Shown in pieces: positions 10,138 through 20,898 of a stretch of 64,000 nucleotides of DNA (within the stretch, counting starts at the first letter, position 1; each line of letters opens with the position of its first letter). The notes under the pieces were generated by a model. That model was not told where the DNA came from and ran no database searches. It saw only the letters and a program-made list of their open reading frames with translations. The stretch lies in assembly GCF_000227115.2 (NCBI RefSeq), contig NC_016487.1, positions 310,001-374,000 of the forward strand, in the 5' to 3' direction. This stretch comes from Naumovozyma dairenensis CBS 421. Its lineage: Eukaryota > Ascomycota > Saccharomycetes > Saccharomycetales > Saccharomycetaceae. Made by a program: the position numbers and the translations under genes.

Positions 10138-11790
10138 AATTAATGCTGCAACCGGAATATCCTAGCGTCTGAAGGACCATCGAGCCATCGACAGGCTGGG
10201 TCCGCATCGCTCCGTTCATCCGGAGAAGTCTTTCTGTCAGTCCGTCCATAATACGTCGCAGGCACCCCTCCTCCCTGTCTGGTGGTGGCATCCTGTCACC
10301 AACGTAATAAAACGTGCTGCCGAACATTTCTGGCTTGAGGAGTCCTACAAAACGGACGTGGAGAACACGTCGAATCATTCGAATGGCATCAGCATCTGTC
10401 TGGCCATCGCCAGCGCTATCTTTTTGATTTCCAGAGCCAACGACGTAGACAATCCGGCCCCGGTTTTTCTGACCCCCATCCCCCCTCCCTTACAGTGTTC
10501 AAGTACAACTCTTTGACTTCTCTGCCTTCTCCTCCCCCCTGTTTTAACCCGTTTTATCGGAACTCAAAACTCGAACTATTTTTAACCTGTAAATCAAGGG
10601 GCTATGCTTCTACTTTTCTCCCACTGAGTAATGGAAAAAGAACATCCTTTGCACGTTATTAACCACAATGGGAAGGTGTTGATTCCCGTCTGGGCCACGT
10701 TCATTCGAAACACAAAACCTTCCAAAGTTTTTTTTCGATGAGTGCCCCTCGACGTGCGGCTACAGAGAATACCTCGTATCAAAAGTTTGCTACCCGCGTT
10801 AAAAACACGGGCAAGTCCAAAAATGACAGGGGAACAAGGGGGCGCTATTATTTACTTAAAGTTATTTATATTTTTCTTGGAAAAGTACTTTATGCCATGA
10901 AAGCTCATGAAGAACAATACTTTTAGAGTTACTTAACCCTTCGAGAAAGTCATAGTTTATTTCTCCTCAATATTAATGGCAGGTCAATCAAAACCTTCCG
11001 GTTCAATACGGACGAAGAGAAAGCGCCGCACGGACCGATGTGTCAAATTGATGATAGGAGAATTTTGGAGACAATGAAATGTTCACCGTACGGAAGTGCG
11101 TACGTACAATGTTTCGCTAAAAAAAGTTTAACATTATGTTACATCACGTCATTCCTGAAAAAATATCATACTATTAATTTTCAAATAATATACAGATAGA
11201 GTTTGAAGACTTTCCCACCGTATATACGTAGTGTATAACGTTACTTACTTAAACTCAAATCACCCCTCATTCATTCCCACCTTTTCTTGCGAAACATTGC
11301 TACCAGGTGTTCCATGCGAAATTTCAACTTCTTCAAATAGTATGTAAATTTTGTCTTACCAAACTTTCTGATGTGCCATCATTTCGGGATGCTGGTAACT
11401 GCCGGCCCAACGGATATTAATTAACTAACATGTGTAGTAAACAAAAAAATCAAACATAAAATAATAAAAAATAATCTTTGTAAAAAGGAAAATTGCAGAA
11501 GCACAAGTTTATCGCATCTCACGTCGCCTTTCAGCAATTTGAAACATTTTAATCCTGCATTGCATGTTGAATAAAGAAGAAACACTGCATTTTTCCAAGC
11601 ATCCTAGAAAATGACAGTTTTAAATAAAGGATAATAGTTGGATTGTTTTTATTTAGTGTTCATAATTTATCACGTTATAGTCTAGTCTATTGTTAGAGTA
11701 ATTGTAGTATTTATACATAGTCTGGAACAGAATGTTCCGTTTCTTTCTTTTAATTGAGTTTTTCTTTTTTAATATTCTTTTCCATAAAAT

Positions 11791-13296
11791 TCAATCATCC
11801 ATTTCATCCTCTCTCTTTTCTATCTCTTCAGGAGAAAGTTTTACACCGCCGGATACTGAAAATTGTCCACCACATCCAATTAGAACAATGTTATGATCTT
11901 GCGTGGCGGTATTCTTGATTCTCGTTGGAATTTCAATATCTTCTCCGGCAGGCCCTAAACCAACAGCATATGTTTCACCAAACCCCCAAGAATAAACAAT
12001 ACCATTTGTCGCAACAGCTAACGAATGATGGGAGCCTGCAGCAATGTTTTTGAATTTCGGAACATCTTGTAATTTCGTAGGTAAGGGAACTGACCGTGGT
12101 TTATCATGTACATCATAATAAGTATATTCAGGTAATTTATCCTTAGCAATACCAATTTCAAACATATCAAATCTACCAAACGTATATAATGTCCCATCTT
12201 CCAATAAAATTAATGAATGATGTTCACCGGCAGAAATCGATTTAACATTTAAAATCTTATTTTCATCTTCTCCCACAAATTTAATTTTACGAGGAACAGC
12301 AACAAGAGCTCCATCTTCAACTTCCTCAGATACACCACATTGACCAAATTGATTTAACCCCCAACTCATAATCGTATTGTCCTTGGTAATGGCAAAACAA
12401 TGGTTTTCACCACTTGCAATATATTTAATATGTTTTAATCCAAATGGTCTTGGATCTAAAGTTTTCAAACGGAATCTTTCCATAACTTTCCTACCTAATT
12501 GATGTTGTTGACCATTCCCCCAAGCAAACACTACACCCGCTTCATCTAAAAATAAGACATGATCTTTACCTGGAGCCATTTGAACAATTTGATATTTGGA
12601 GAAATTTGGAACTTTCCATGGAGTACGTTGAATTTTAATTTGATCTTGATAAAATCCAAGAATACCTTCATTACAACGGAATGTCCCCCATGCATAAACA
12701 TCACCATTACTAAATAAAACACAACTTAAATTATCAGTAGCACCCAGTTGAATAATCTTATGACCTTCTTTCAAAGGTGGGAAACACTCTCTTGGAATCT
12801 TATATGGAGTAGACTCCAATTCATTTAAATCCCCATCATCGTCATCATCATCATCGTCACCATCTTGCTTAGATTCGATATCTTTCAAAACTTCCTTGGC
12901 ACCAGAAGTATCTCTTCCTAGAGCACCGACATCATTACAACCCCAAGACCAAATATTATTTTCATCATCCAAAGCAATAGTATGCATCCCACCCACAGCG
13001 AATGATATAATCTTAACAGAATCAATAGGCAAAAAAGGGTTCAATCTTGGTCTTTTGACTTCTTTATTTTTCGCAAGAGGACCAAAACCTAATTCACACA
13101 TAGGTCCACTACCCCAACAGAATATATCTAATGGTTGAACACTTAAATATAAATGTTTGTAATCTTCTGGAGAATTAATGATATGAGAAGCATATGTCTT
13201 GGAAAATTTCTTTTTTTGGTGATGAGCACCACCATTGATTATGGAATCGGTAGTTGAGTCTTCTTCCTTCGTTGTGCTTGCTAATCTTTTAGTCAT
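11791..13296 (-). CDS. SRM1: Srm1/Prp20 (RCC1), Ran guanine-nucleotide exchange factor
   Basis: Srm1 loads GTP on Ran (Gsp1) at chromatin and so sets the direction of nuclear transport. The 501-residue protein is a seven-bladed RCC1 propeller. Repeats such as FCWGSGPMCELGF, WSWGCNDVGALGR, FAWGNGQQHQLGR, MSWGLNQFGQCGV and YSWGFGETYAVGLG are spread from residue 58 to 475. The N-terminus is basic with a likely nuclear localisation signal (KKKF near 30). A run of aspartates (about 145-153) sits in one blade loop. Neighbouring USE1 matches YGL097W-YGL098W. Confidence 0.97.
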   Translation of the reverse strand: MTKRLASTTKEEDSTTDSIINGGAHHQKKKFSKTYASHIINSPEDYKHLYLSVQPLDIFCWGSGPMCELGFGPLAKNKEVKRPRLNPFLPIDSVKIISFAVGGMHTIALDDENNIWSWGCNDVGALGRDTSGAKEVLKDIESKQDGDDDDDDDDGDLNELESTPYKIPRECFPPLKEGHKIIQLGATDNLSCVLFSNGDVYAWGTFRCNEGILGFYQDQIKIQRTPWKVPNFSKYQIVQMAPGKDHVLFLDEAGVVFAWGNGQQHQLGRKVMERFRLKTLDPRPFGLKHIKYIASGENHCFAITKDNTIMSWGLNQFGQCGVSEEVEDGALVAVPRKIKFVGEDENKILNVKSISAGEHHSLILLEDGTLYTFGRFDMFEIGIAKDKLPEYTYYDVHDKPRSVPLPTKLQDVPKFKNIAAGSHHSLAVATNGIVYSWGFGETYAVGLGPAGEDIEIPTRIKNTATQDHNIVLIGCGGQFSVSGGVKLSPEEIEKREDEMDD

Positions 13297-14673
13297 CGTG
13301 GGAAGATGGGTATTACACTTGTTTATTATTTGGATTGTCCAACTATCCCTTATTTAGTTGTGTTCATAGTGCAGAATGCAGATCAAGATTCAGGACCGTT
13401 TAAATTTCACTGTTCTTGATATCGTATGTACGTAATCTCGATTTAAAGCTTGTTGATCGAGCGTACGCGTCTGTATGTATAGGCCAGCCAAGGGAACCCG
13501 TACTGTCAGCCCCCACGAGCCTAGGAAGATGGTCCCGCCCCTCCGTTTTCTGCCCCCGTCGGAGGCCCTCTAGGCAGGATCGATGAGAAATCTAGCGGGA
13601 TGGTCCCACATAAGACCTCCCTCGTGGTGAGAATATGCATAAGGGGTGGAGAAGAAGTGAGAGGAATACTCCGGTATTATTACATGATAATACAAGCCTT
13701 ATATTGAATAAAACTGCAGACCTCTTTACACTTGCAAGTTCCGCCGAGCAGGCAACACTTGCACTTATATATGTTTTGTAAATGTATCGTCACAGATATA
13801 AGTACAGTAACGACTGGATCACTATTTCATAACTTCTATGGGCCTTATGTAATTCCAATGCATTCCCCACACAATGGGAATAGGAAATCATCAGATTTGA
13901 AGTCTTTCAACTTACCAACCGATTTTTTAATATGAGTAAGAAACCAAATTGGGTTGCATTTCAACCAATTGGACGTCGGGATTCCATTATGTTTGTTTGA
14001 GTAATATGGGACCAGTGTTTATGAATGAAGTATACTTATTTAAAAAGTAAAAGGGAATCACTTAATAATAAGTGTTTTCAACTCTTCAAAAGCTTTCTCT
14101 TTATTTCTTTGAGGCAATTTACCCTTGATCAATATCTGTTCGGTTTTATCGTGTAAACTAGAAGATTAGAGACTTTACTGAAAAGGGTACTTCTTCAAAT
14201 GGTGAGAAAACTGCTCTTTTGCCGGCATGTAAGGAACCAATACCACCCGACATATAATCTACAATGGCATGAACCTTCTCAGTTGAGGATCAGCGTACAG
14301 TCCTGATATATATTGGTGACCAGAAGTTGTGACGCGAATTTCATTACGACACACCCTGAAGGTGGCGACCGTAATTCTCCAAATGTCGCGCATAATGAAG
14401 CACGGTGACAATAAATATGGGGAACACATTTTATACTTCGTTTCATGACACATTTTACAAATAAAAACATCAAGGTAATAAGGGAAAAATACAAGAAAAG
14501 GCAATTATATGCAAAAATTAAATTAAATACTTTCAACTTTTTTTTATCTTATTGCCACTTTTTTTAGCAATTTAAGAACTAACTTACAAGAACACGAGAA
14601 ACCGTGAAACGTATAGAAAAGAATAACTTCTTTTCCCTAAACAACTTAATACACTGGAATAAGAAACAAAAAA
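13297..14673. other. SRM1 upstream region and gene-free DNA
   Basis: The SRM1 promoter contains an ACGCGT (MCB-type) hexamer at 13465-13470, 169 bp before the ATG, and a GC-rich stretch (13440-13640) with GATGGTCCC twice. From 13650 to 14673 I see no convincing gene; short frames at 13732-13935 and 14259-14536 have no recognisable content. Confidence 0.45.
13465..13470. promoter_or_regulatory. MCB-type ACGCGT hexamer upstream of SRM1
   Basis: Palindromic ACGCGT, the core bound by MBF (Mbp1-Swi6), 169 bp upstream of the SRM1 start. A single copy, so only suggestive. Confidence 0.3.
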
Positions 14674-15157
14674 ATGGAAGAGGGTGAATATTATGAAAGG
14701 GTCTAGTCCACTGATTTATCCTCAGGTCGTTCCGGTTTGACTGTTCGCCTCAAACGATCCTCTGTAGAGAATATGAAAGTGATGAAGGTCAAAACAACGT
14801 CTTAGAATCATCTTCCACATTGGTGGGCTATCCAGGAGCTACATGTCCTTCCAATAACAAAACAGACAAAAAGAGCAACAGCTGTGATGATAGTAATGGT
14901 GATGCTGAAGATGGTAACGAATTACCACATACTGCAGACGAAGTTATTGAGGAAATAAATAACTTGGATATCCAAGCTAAATGAAACAACCCCAAAGTGT
15001 AAAAGCTTTCACTGATAGTACATTCACGAAAACAAAGAAGAAGCCATGGTACAAGAGGATCGATTACTTTTTAGTTGTTATTGCTGATGAAATAATTGTG
15101 CCCATTGTTCTTTTCATCCGGAATATTATTGATGAAAAAAGCAAAAAGGAGAGCTGA
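14674..15157 (+). pseudogene. Decayed protein gene of unknown family between SRM1 and USE1
   Basis: Protein-like sequence spread over all three plus frames. ATG at 14674 opens ten codons, then an in-frame TAG (14704-14706). The same frame continues coding-like to about 14768, where sense continues in the next frame (from 14769) for about 70 codons to a TGA at 14982. A third frame (ATG 14981, stop 15155-15157) encodes 58 residues with a basic KKKPWYKR followed by the hydrophobic YFLVVIADEIIVPIVLFI. Read together this resembles one protein with an acidic Ser/Asn/Asp-rich middle and a C-terminal membrane anchor, broken by one stop and two frameshifts. I do not recognise it. S. cerevisiae has no gene here as far as I recall. 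Sequencing error is an alternative to decay. Confidence 0.5.
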
Positions 15158-15604
15158 GCAACCAGAAAATCAGTAGGTATTTAAAGATGAAACATCTACT
15201 GTTTTTGAAAAGTGCAAGGTGATGTTTCAGCCTTATTTTTTATTGTATATCTTTTTCCAATTTATATATATATATCGTTCTTTCACTGCTTTTCCGCATA
15301 ATCATGGAATATATGGCATTTGTAGTTAATTCTAATAGATAACGAATCTATTAATATCCTTTCTAATAAAATTTATTCTCTCCATCTTTTTATTATTTTT
15401 CTCCTCCTAAAGTTGTGATAGATATATATGTCTCTATAACAATTAAATGGCATTCAGATTAATGAGCATCTAATAATAGCGAACGTTATATTATATTTAT
15501 TATTCAATAGATGTAAGTTATTTTTTTCTGTTCTCTATAGATCTAGATACGTAAATTATATAAAAATGCTGAATGCGGATATATTTGTTTTGTATTTCTT
15601 TTTT
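15158..15604. other. Gene-free interval downstream of USE1
   Basis: About 450 bp of very AT-rich DNA between the decayed gene and the USE1 stop codon. No features beyond probable 3'-end signals. Confidence 0.5.
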
Positions 15605-16477
15605 TTATAATGCAGGGAATAATCTAATTATGATGAACGTTATTATTAAACCGACAATCATAAAGAGGAATGCACCTATATAAAATAGGTAACCTAATTT
15701 TGCTTTGTCATATTTTCTTAATTTAGAACTAATGTCGACTAAACCTTTTGATGCCACTTGAATACCAATTTCAGCAGCTCCAAGAACCTTTTTATCTTCA
15801 TCCAAAGCTGTTTGGAATGCGACAGCACCTTGTTTTAAACTACCGACTAATTTTGTCATATCTTCAATTAAACTTTGTTGCATATTATCATGATTTTCAA
15901 TTTGTTTATCTGCTGAACTATCATTTTCCGGAACAAGAGCATCGCCATTGTTGCTTAATCGTCTTCCCAATAATCTTTGCCTCAATGCTGTTACACCATC
16001 ATCATGTTGATGATCATCATTATCATGAATTTCCTCAGTATTTTCAATTTTAGAGTTATCATTCTCAATACTAGCAGTGATATCTGACCCATTAGCGGAA
16101 TCAAAATCAACACTATATCTTCTCGTTCTGTTAGATTCTTGAACTTCCTTATATTTACTCTCTAAAATTTTTAACAATTCATAATTATCTTTAGAACATT
16201 GAAATTCTAATCGTTGTAAATATTCATCATACGAAGCCAATGGCTGTCTTTCCCTCTGCTGTTGTTGCTGTTGTTTTAGTTGTAGTTGTAGTTGTTGTGT
16301 ACTGTGAGTGTTCATTATGGAATCTTGTCTTATGTGGTTCAAATTTTCAATTAGTTTTGTATTGATTATATATGAAAGAAATGCATCCTCATTGTCACTA
16401 CCATGCTTGTTGTTGTTGTCCTCCACGTTGCTGGAGTGTAATCGGCAACCTGATTCTAAAGCTGCTACATCCACCAT
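15605..16477 (-). CDS. USE1: Use1, tail-anchored Q-SNARE of the ER
   Basis: Use1 works with Ufe1, Sec20 and Sec22 in fusion of Golgi-derived COPI vesicles with the ER. The 290-residue protein has a helical N-terminal region including a poly-Q tract (about 64-76), a SNARE-like coiled segment in the region from LIEDMTKLVGSLKQGAVAF to ISSKLRKYDKAKLG, and a single C-terminal transmembrane anchor (about 263-287). Tail anchoring and the membrane-proximal motif fit the family; it is somewhat longer than the yeast protein (about 245) because of low-complexity insertions. Position beside SRM1 matches YGL098W-YGL097W. Confidence 0.88.
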   Translation of the reverse strand: MVDVAALESGCRLHSSNVEDNNNKHGSDNEDAFLSYIINTKLIENLNHIRQDSIMNTHSTQQLQLQLKQQQQQQRERQPLASYDEYLQRLEFQCSKDNYELLKILESKYKEVQESNRTRRYSVDFDSANGSDITASIENDNSKIENTEEIHDNDDHQHDDGVTALRQRLLGRRLSNNGDALVPENDSSADKQIENHDNMQQSLIEDMTKLVGSLKQGAVAFQTALDEDKKVLGAAEIGIQVASKGLVDISSKLRKYDKAKLGYLFYIGAFLFMIVGLIITFIIIRLFPAL

Positions 16478-17490
16478 TTTTCTCCGTATGTGTTTTATTA
16501 TTTGTGTTATAGATATTGTGTGCTCGTTTTGAGTAGCGATCCATCTACCAAAGGGTTTAGCCAGGAGCTTAGCTACTTGTTATTCTTCACCAATCTTTAC
16601 CTTGTTCATGTTCATGTTCCTCTGCATATTTGGTCCTAGTAGACTAGTTGGTTACATGTGTGTTATCGCGACAGAGAAAACTTTCCAAAAAGACAAAAAA
16701 ACGTCAGAGACACACAACATAATATAATATGATAAAATATACTCTACTACAACAAGAGACAAGATTGCAAAATATAATAGAGTAGATAAGAAAGTATGTT
16801 AAGGAGATCATCTAAAATATTTCCAGTTATGAAATACAACTCTAGTACAAAGTAGCGTGCGCTAGTGCTAGCACCTTTAAATATATATATATCCATGTAT
16901 ATACACGACTGGGTTGTTAACATCTCTTAACATTCCTTCAAGATCCTCTGTCCAAGGTTTCAATAACAATTTTTATAACTTCTCTTATAAAATTTTAATC
17001 ATTTACTACATCCTGTCTTCTTCTATCCGGTACGATTTCAAGACGACTCTTAACGATGGACAGCAAACCTTCTTGTAAAGGAAAAATTATCAGAATAAAC
17101 AATCATCTTTTCTTTATTAGTTTCCTGTTTTCAAAAGCATCCTCAAGTGATGCCTTTGTAATCTTTCGTAAGTTATCTATTCCCATAAGATGGGTTCTTC
17201 ACCCTTGCAAAAGGTCTCTTTCTTTGCTGTGCGAATCGATATGAGTTGGTATCCAATCTTTATGTAAGAAAACTTTTCGAATCAAAAACGAACCAAAACA
17301 AACAAGTGAAAGAAAAAAAATCAGTTCCATGAACAACCATCACTTCATTCGTTCCTATACATCACAAAGACCGTATAGAAGCTCATAACAGGGGGACTAT
17401 TGACATACACATTAACTCTTGCTTCACTAGTAGCTAGATTAAGATACCCAAGAGAAAGAAAGAAAACGAGTGTGTGAACGAGTGACAGAT
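16478..17490. other. Divergent USE1/ISW1 region, possibly holding a structured RNA
   Basis: About 1 kb between divergent starts, with a TATA run at 16880-16892. Two stable hairpins occur between 17133 and 17194, better paired on the minus strand. I recall that S. cerevisiae carries the H/ACA snoRNA snR82 just upstream of USE1 on the same strand, so an equivalent RNA on the minus strand here is plausible. I could not place its ends or H and ACA boxes with confidence. Confidence 0.3.
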
Positions 17491-20400
17491 ATGACGACTA
17501 CACCAGCAATGTCCAATTCTAACTACTTAATCACTGATCCCAAAAGGAAGAAAGAACAATTTGATATCGAAAGCACAGTAAAACGATTCAAACATTTACT
17601 ATCATTAAGTGGACTATTCAAACATTTCATTGAAAATAAAGCTCAAAAAGATGAGAAGTTCGCCAAAGTTTTGACCATCTTGAATAACGATGATGATTCT
17701 AAGAAGAAAAATTCACAAAAGAAAAGAAGGAAGACTGAAAGAGAAGAAGATGCTGAATTACTGAAAGAGGAAGAAATTGAAACCACTGAAGATACTAACG
17801 ATGAAGTCGGATTCCAATTTAGAGAATCTCCCACTTATATCCATGGTGAGTTGAGACCTTATCAAATTCAAGGTTTGAATTGGTTAGTGTCATTACATAC
17901 CAATGGGATCGCAGGTATCTTAGCTGATGAAATGGGGTTGGGGAAAACTTTACAAACAATTGCATTCTTGGGTTATTTAAGATATATGGAAAATATTAAT
18001 GGTCCATTCTTGGTTATTGCTCCAAAGTCAACTCTAAATAATTGGCTTAGAGAAATCAATAAATGGACTCCTGATGTGAAGGCATTTGTCTTACAAGGTG
18101 ATAAACAAGAAAGAGCTGATATCATAAAGGATAAGTTATTAACATGTGATTTTGATATCGTGGTGGCATCATATGAAATTACCATTAGAGAAAAAGCAGC
18201 TCTTAAAAAGATGAATTGGCAATATATTGTCATTGATGAAGCTCATAGAATTAAAAATGAAGAATCATTATTATCTCAAGTGTTAAGAGAGTTTACATCT
18301 CGTAATAGATTGTTAATTACAGGGACTCCATTACAAAATAATTTACATGAATTATGGGCACTATTGAATTTCTTACTACCGGATATCTTTTCAGATTCAC
18401 AAGATTTTGATGATTGGTTCTCATCAGAGACTTCAGAGGAAGATCAAGATAAAGTCGTTAAACAATTACATACAGTCCTACAACCATTCTTACTGCGTAG
18501 AATCAAAAGTGATGTAGAAACTTCATTGTTACCAAAGAAGGAATTAAATTTGTACGTAGGAATGTCCTCCATGCAAAAGAAATGGTATAAACAAATTTTA
18601 GAAAAAGATTTGGATGCAGTTAATGGGTCCAATCCTAATAAAGAATCCAAGACAAGGTTATTAAATATTGTAATGCAATTAAGAAAATGTTGTAATCATC
18701 CGTACCTTTTCGATGGTGCTGAACCAGGTCCACCTTATACTACTGATGAACATTTGGTATATAACTCTGCAAAATTGAAAGTCCTTGATAAATTATTGAA
18801 AAAAATGAAAGAGGAGGGATCGAGAGTTTTAATCTTCAGTCAAATGTCAAGAGTATTAGATATATTAGAAGATTATTGTTTCTTCAGAGGTTATAAATAT
18901 TGTAGAATTGATGGGTCCACAGACCATGAAGATAGAATCAAATCCATTGATGATTATAATTCTCCAGATTCTGATAAATTCATTTTCTTATTAACCACTC
19001 GTGCTGGTGGTTTAGGTATTAACTTAACTAGTGCAGATGTCGTCGTCTTATATGATTCTGATTGGAATCCACAAGCTGATTTACAAGCCATGGATAGAGC
19101 TCATAGAATTGGTCAAAAGAAGCAAGTGAAAGTATTCAGATTTGTTACGAATAATTCAGTTGAGGAAAAAATCTTGGAAAGAGCAACACAAAAATTAAGA
19201 CTGGATCAATTAGTCATTCAACAAAAGAAAACTCTGAAAAAGGAAAACAGAAAAGAGGCAAAGGATGCTTTATTATCAATGATTCAACATGGTGCTGCTG
19301 ATATTTTCATGAGTGCTTCTACAGCTTCTTCATCTCCAACCCCTTCAGCCACTACAAGCCAATCTGAGCCTGATGCAGTAGAGGATGTTGATTTACAGAG
19401 TATCTTAACCATGTCAGAAGATAAAACGAAATCCTTGAATGCTAAATATGAGACTTTAGGTTTAGATGATTTACAAAAATTCAACCAGGAATCAGCATAT
19501 GAGTGGGATGGACAAAATTTTAAGAAACAAACACAAAAAGGTATTATTGACCCAACATGGATACAACCGACAAAACGTGAACGTAAGGAAAATTATTCCA
19601 TTGATAATTATTATAGAGATGTATTAACTACGAAAAAGGCTGTTACTCCATTACAACCAAGGATGCCTAAACCTAAAGTATTTTACAGTCATCAGTTACA
19701 TTCACCATTACTAAATGAATTATATGAAAAAGATCGTATGTGGATTGCAAAAAAGACAAAATATGTTCCAACATTAGATGATGTTAAAGTGACATATGGA
19801 GAAGATTTAACCAATGCCGAAATGAAGGATAAATTGAAGTTATTGAAGGAATCTATTGATAAAGCACAACCTTTGACAGAGGAAGAAGAAAAATCTAAGC
19901 AAGAATTAGAAGCAAAGGGGTTTTCAAACTGGAATAAAACAGAGTTTAGAAAATTCATAACGTTATCTGGTAAATATGGTAGGAATTCCATTCAAGCCAT
20001 TGCTACCGAGCTAGCCCAAACCAAAAGTGTTCAAGATGTTCGTGATTATGCGAAAGCGTTTTGGGCTAATTTGGATTCTATCGAGGATTCTGATAAATAT
20101 GTTAAATTGATTGAAGCTGATGAAGAGAAGTTGAAGAAATTAAAGTTACAACAAGAAGCTTTACGTCTTAAGGTATCCAAATATAAGAATCCATTATTTG
20201 AATTAACATTAAAGCATCCACCTTCGAATAGTAACAAGAGAACGTTTTCTGAAGAGGAGGATAGATTTTTATTAATTACACTTTCAAAATATGATTTAGG
20301 TCGTGACGATCTTTATGATATGATTCGTGATGAGATCAGAGACTCACCCTTTTTTGAACTAGATTTCTTTTTCCAAAGTAGAACTCCGTTAGAACTTGCT

Positions 20401-20898
20401 AGACGAGCATTTACTCTGTTGCAATGTATCGAAAAGGAGAGTCAATCGGGTATTGTTGGTCCAGAATTCAATGAGAAGAAACCAAAGGCAGTTAAAGGGG
20501 AAAAGAGAGGCCCTTCCAATGATAATAAGGATAGGAAACCGGCGATTAAGAAGATTAAATTAACGATGAATCAAAAGATATCTAACGAAGGAAAGAAGGA
20601 CATAGCTATATCTGAAGAGAAGGAAACAACAACAGCAGCAGAGGATAAACAAGAAATAATGGAAGATAAACAGGAAGTAACGGAAGAAAATCAAGAAGCA
20701 CATCGAACTGTTGGAGAAACTAACGAGGAATCTCACAAAGAATCTCAAAATGAGGTTGATACCGACACCAAGGAGGAGCACATAGAGCCCAAGGAGGAGC
20801 ACACAGAGCCCAAGGAGGAATCTACCAACGACAGTAAAAGTAGTGCACAAGGGGTAACGGAAGGAAAGGTAGCCCCTCCAGTTGTCCTTGAGCCATGA
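17491..20898 (+). CDS. ISW1: ISWI-class chromatin-remodelling ATPase, Isw1
   Basis: An SNF2-family ATPase that slides nucleosomes (ISW1a/ISW1b complexes in yeast). The 1135-residue protein has the DExH ATPase with DEMGLGKT at 146-153 and DEAH at 249-252, the second RecA lobe with DRAHRIGQ around 535-542, then HAND, SANT and SLIDE domains from about 690 to 1000. The tail is highly charged and ends in imperfect EEHIEPKEEHTEPKEE repeats. I start at the ATG 17491; the frame extends upstream to a GTG at 17470 that is unlikely to be used. Isw2 is the alternative, but SEH1 and the YGL101W/YBR242W gene lie beside it and YBR245C (ISW1) belongs to that paired block, so Isw1 is favoured. Confidence 0.88.
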   Translation: MTTTPAMSNSNYLITDPKRKKEQFDIESTVKRFKHLLSLSGLFKHFIENKAQKDEKFAKVLTILNNDDDSKKKNSQKKRRKTEREEDAELLKEEEIETTEDTNDEVGFQFRESPTYIHGELRPYQIQGLNWLVSLHTNGIAGILADEMGLGKTLQTIAFLGYLRYMENINGPFLVIAPKSTLNNWLREINKWTPDVKAFVLQGDKQERADIIKDKLLTCDFDIVVASYEITIREKAALKKMNWQYIVIDEAHRIKNEESLLSQVLREFTSRNRLLITGTPLQNNLHELWALLNFLLPDIFSDSQDFDDWFSSETSEEDQDKVVKQLHTVLQPFLLRRIKSDVETSLLPKKELNLYVGMSSMQKKWYKQILEKDLDAVNGSNPNKESKTRLLNIVMQLRKCCNHPYLFDGAEPGPPYTTDEHLVYNSAKLKVLDKLLKKMKEEGSRVLIFSQMSRVLDILEDYCFFRGYKYCRIDGSTDHEDRIKSIDDYNSPDSDKFIFLLTTRAGGLGINLTSADVVVLYDSDWNPQADLQAMDRAHRIGQKKQVKVFRFVTNNSVEEKILERATQKLRLDQLVIQQKKTLKKENRKEAKDALLSMIQHGAADIFMSASTASSSPTPSATTSQSEPDAVEDVDLQSILTMSEDKTKSLNAKYETLGLDDLQKFNQESAYEWDGQNFKKQTQKGIIDPTWIQPTKRERKENYSIDNYYRDVLTTKKAVTPLQPRMPKPKVFYSHQLHSPLLNELYEKDRMWIAKKTKYVPTLDDVKVTYGEDLTNAEMKDKLKLLKESIDKAQPLTEEEEKSKQELEAKGFSNWNKTEFRKFITLSGKYGRNSIQAIATELAQTKSVQDVRDYAKAFWANLDSIEDSDKYVKLIEADEEKLKKLKLQQEALRLKVSKYKNPLFELTLKHPPSNSNKRTFSEEEDRFLLITLSKYDLGRDDLYDMIRDEIRDSPFFELDFFFQSRTPLELARRAFTLLQCIEKESQSGIVGPEFNEKKPKAVKGEKRGPSNDNKDRKPAIKKIKLTMNQKISNEGKKDIAISEEKETTTAAEDKQEIMEDKQEVTEENQEAHRTVGETNEESHKESQNEVDTDTKEEHIEPKEEHTEPKEESTNDSKSSAQGVTEGKVAPPVVLEP

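Larger units (their letters stand above)
9390..11790. other. Long (2.4 kb) CUP9 upstream region with a GC-rich island
   Basis: Lies upstream of CUP9 and downstream of SRM1, both on the minus strand, so it is probably a large CUP9 promoter. It holds an 8-bp tandem repeat (9787-9820), a CAGA-rich microsatellite around 9967-9999, and a block from about 10060 to 10560 clearly richer in G+C than the surroundings. That block has a perfect pleiotropic-drug-response-type palindrome (10130-10137). Short open frames occur, but none matches a family I know. Confidence 0.5.

Noticed and set aside
14259..14536. Two overlapping minus-strand frames of 81 and 85 codons
   Set aside because: They overlap in different frames, have composition typical of translated AT-rich DNA and show no recognisable motif.
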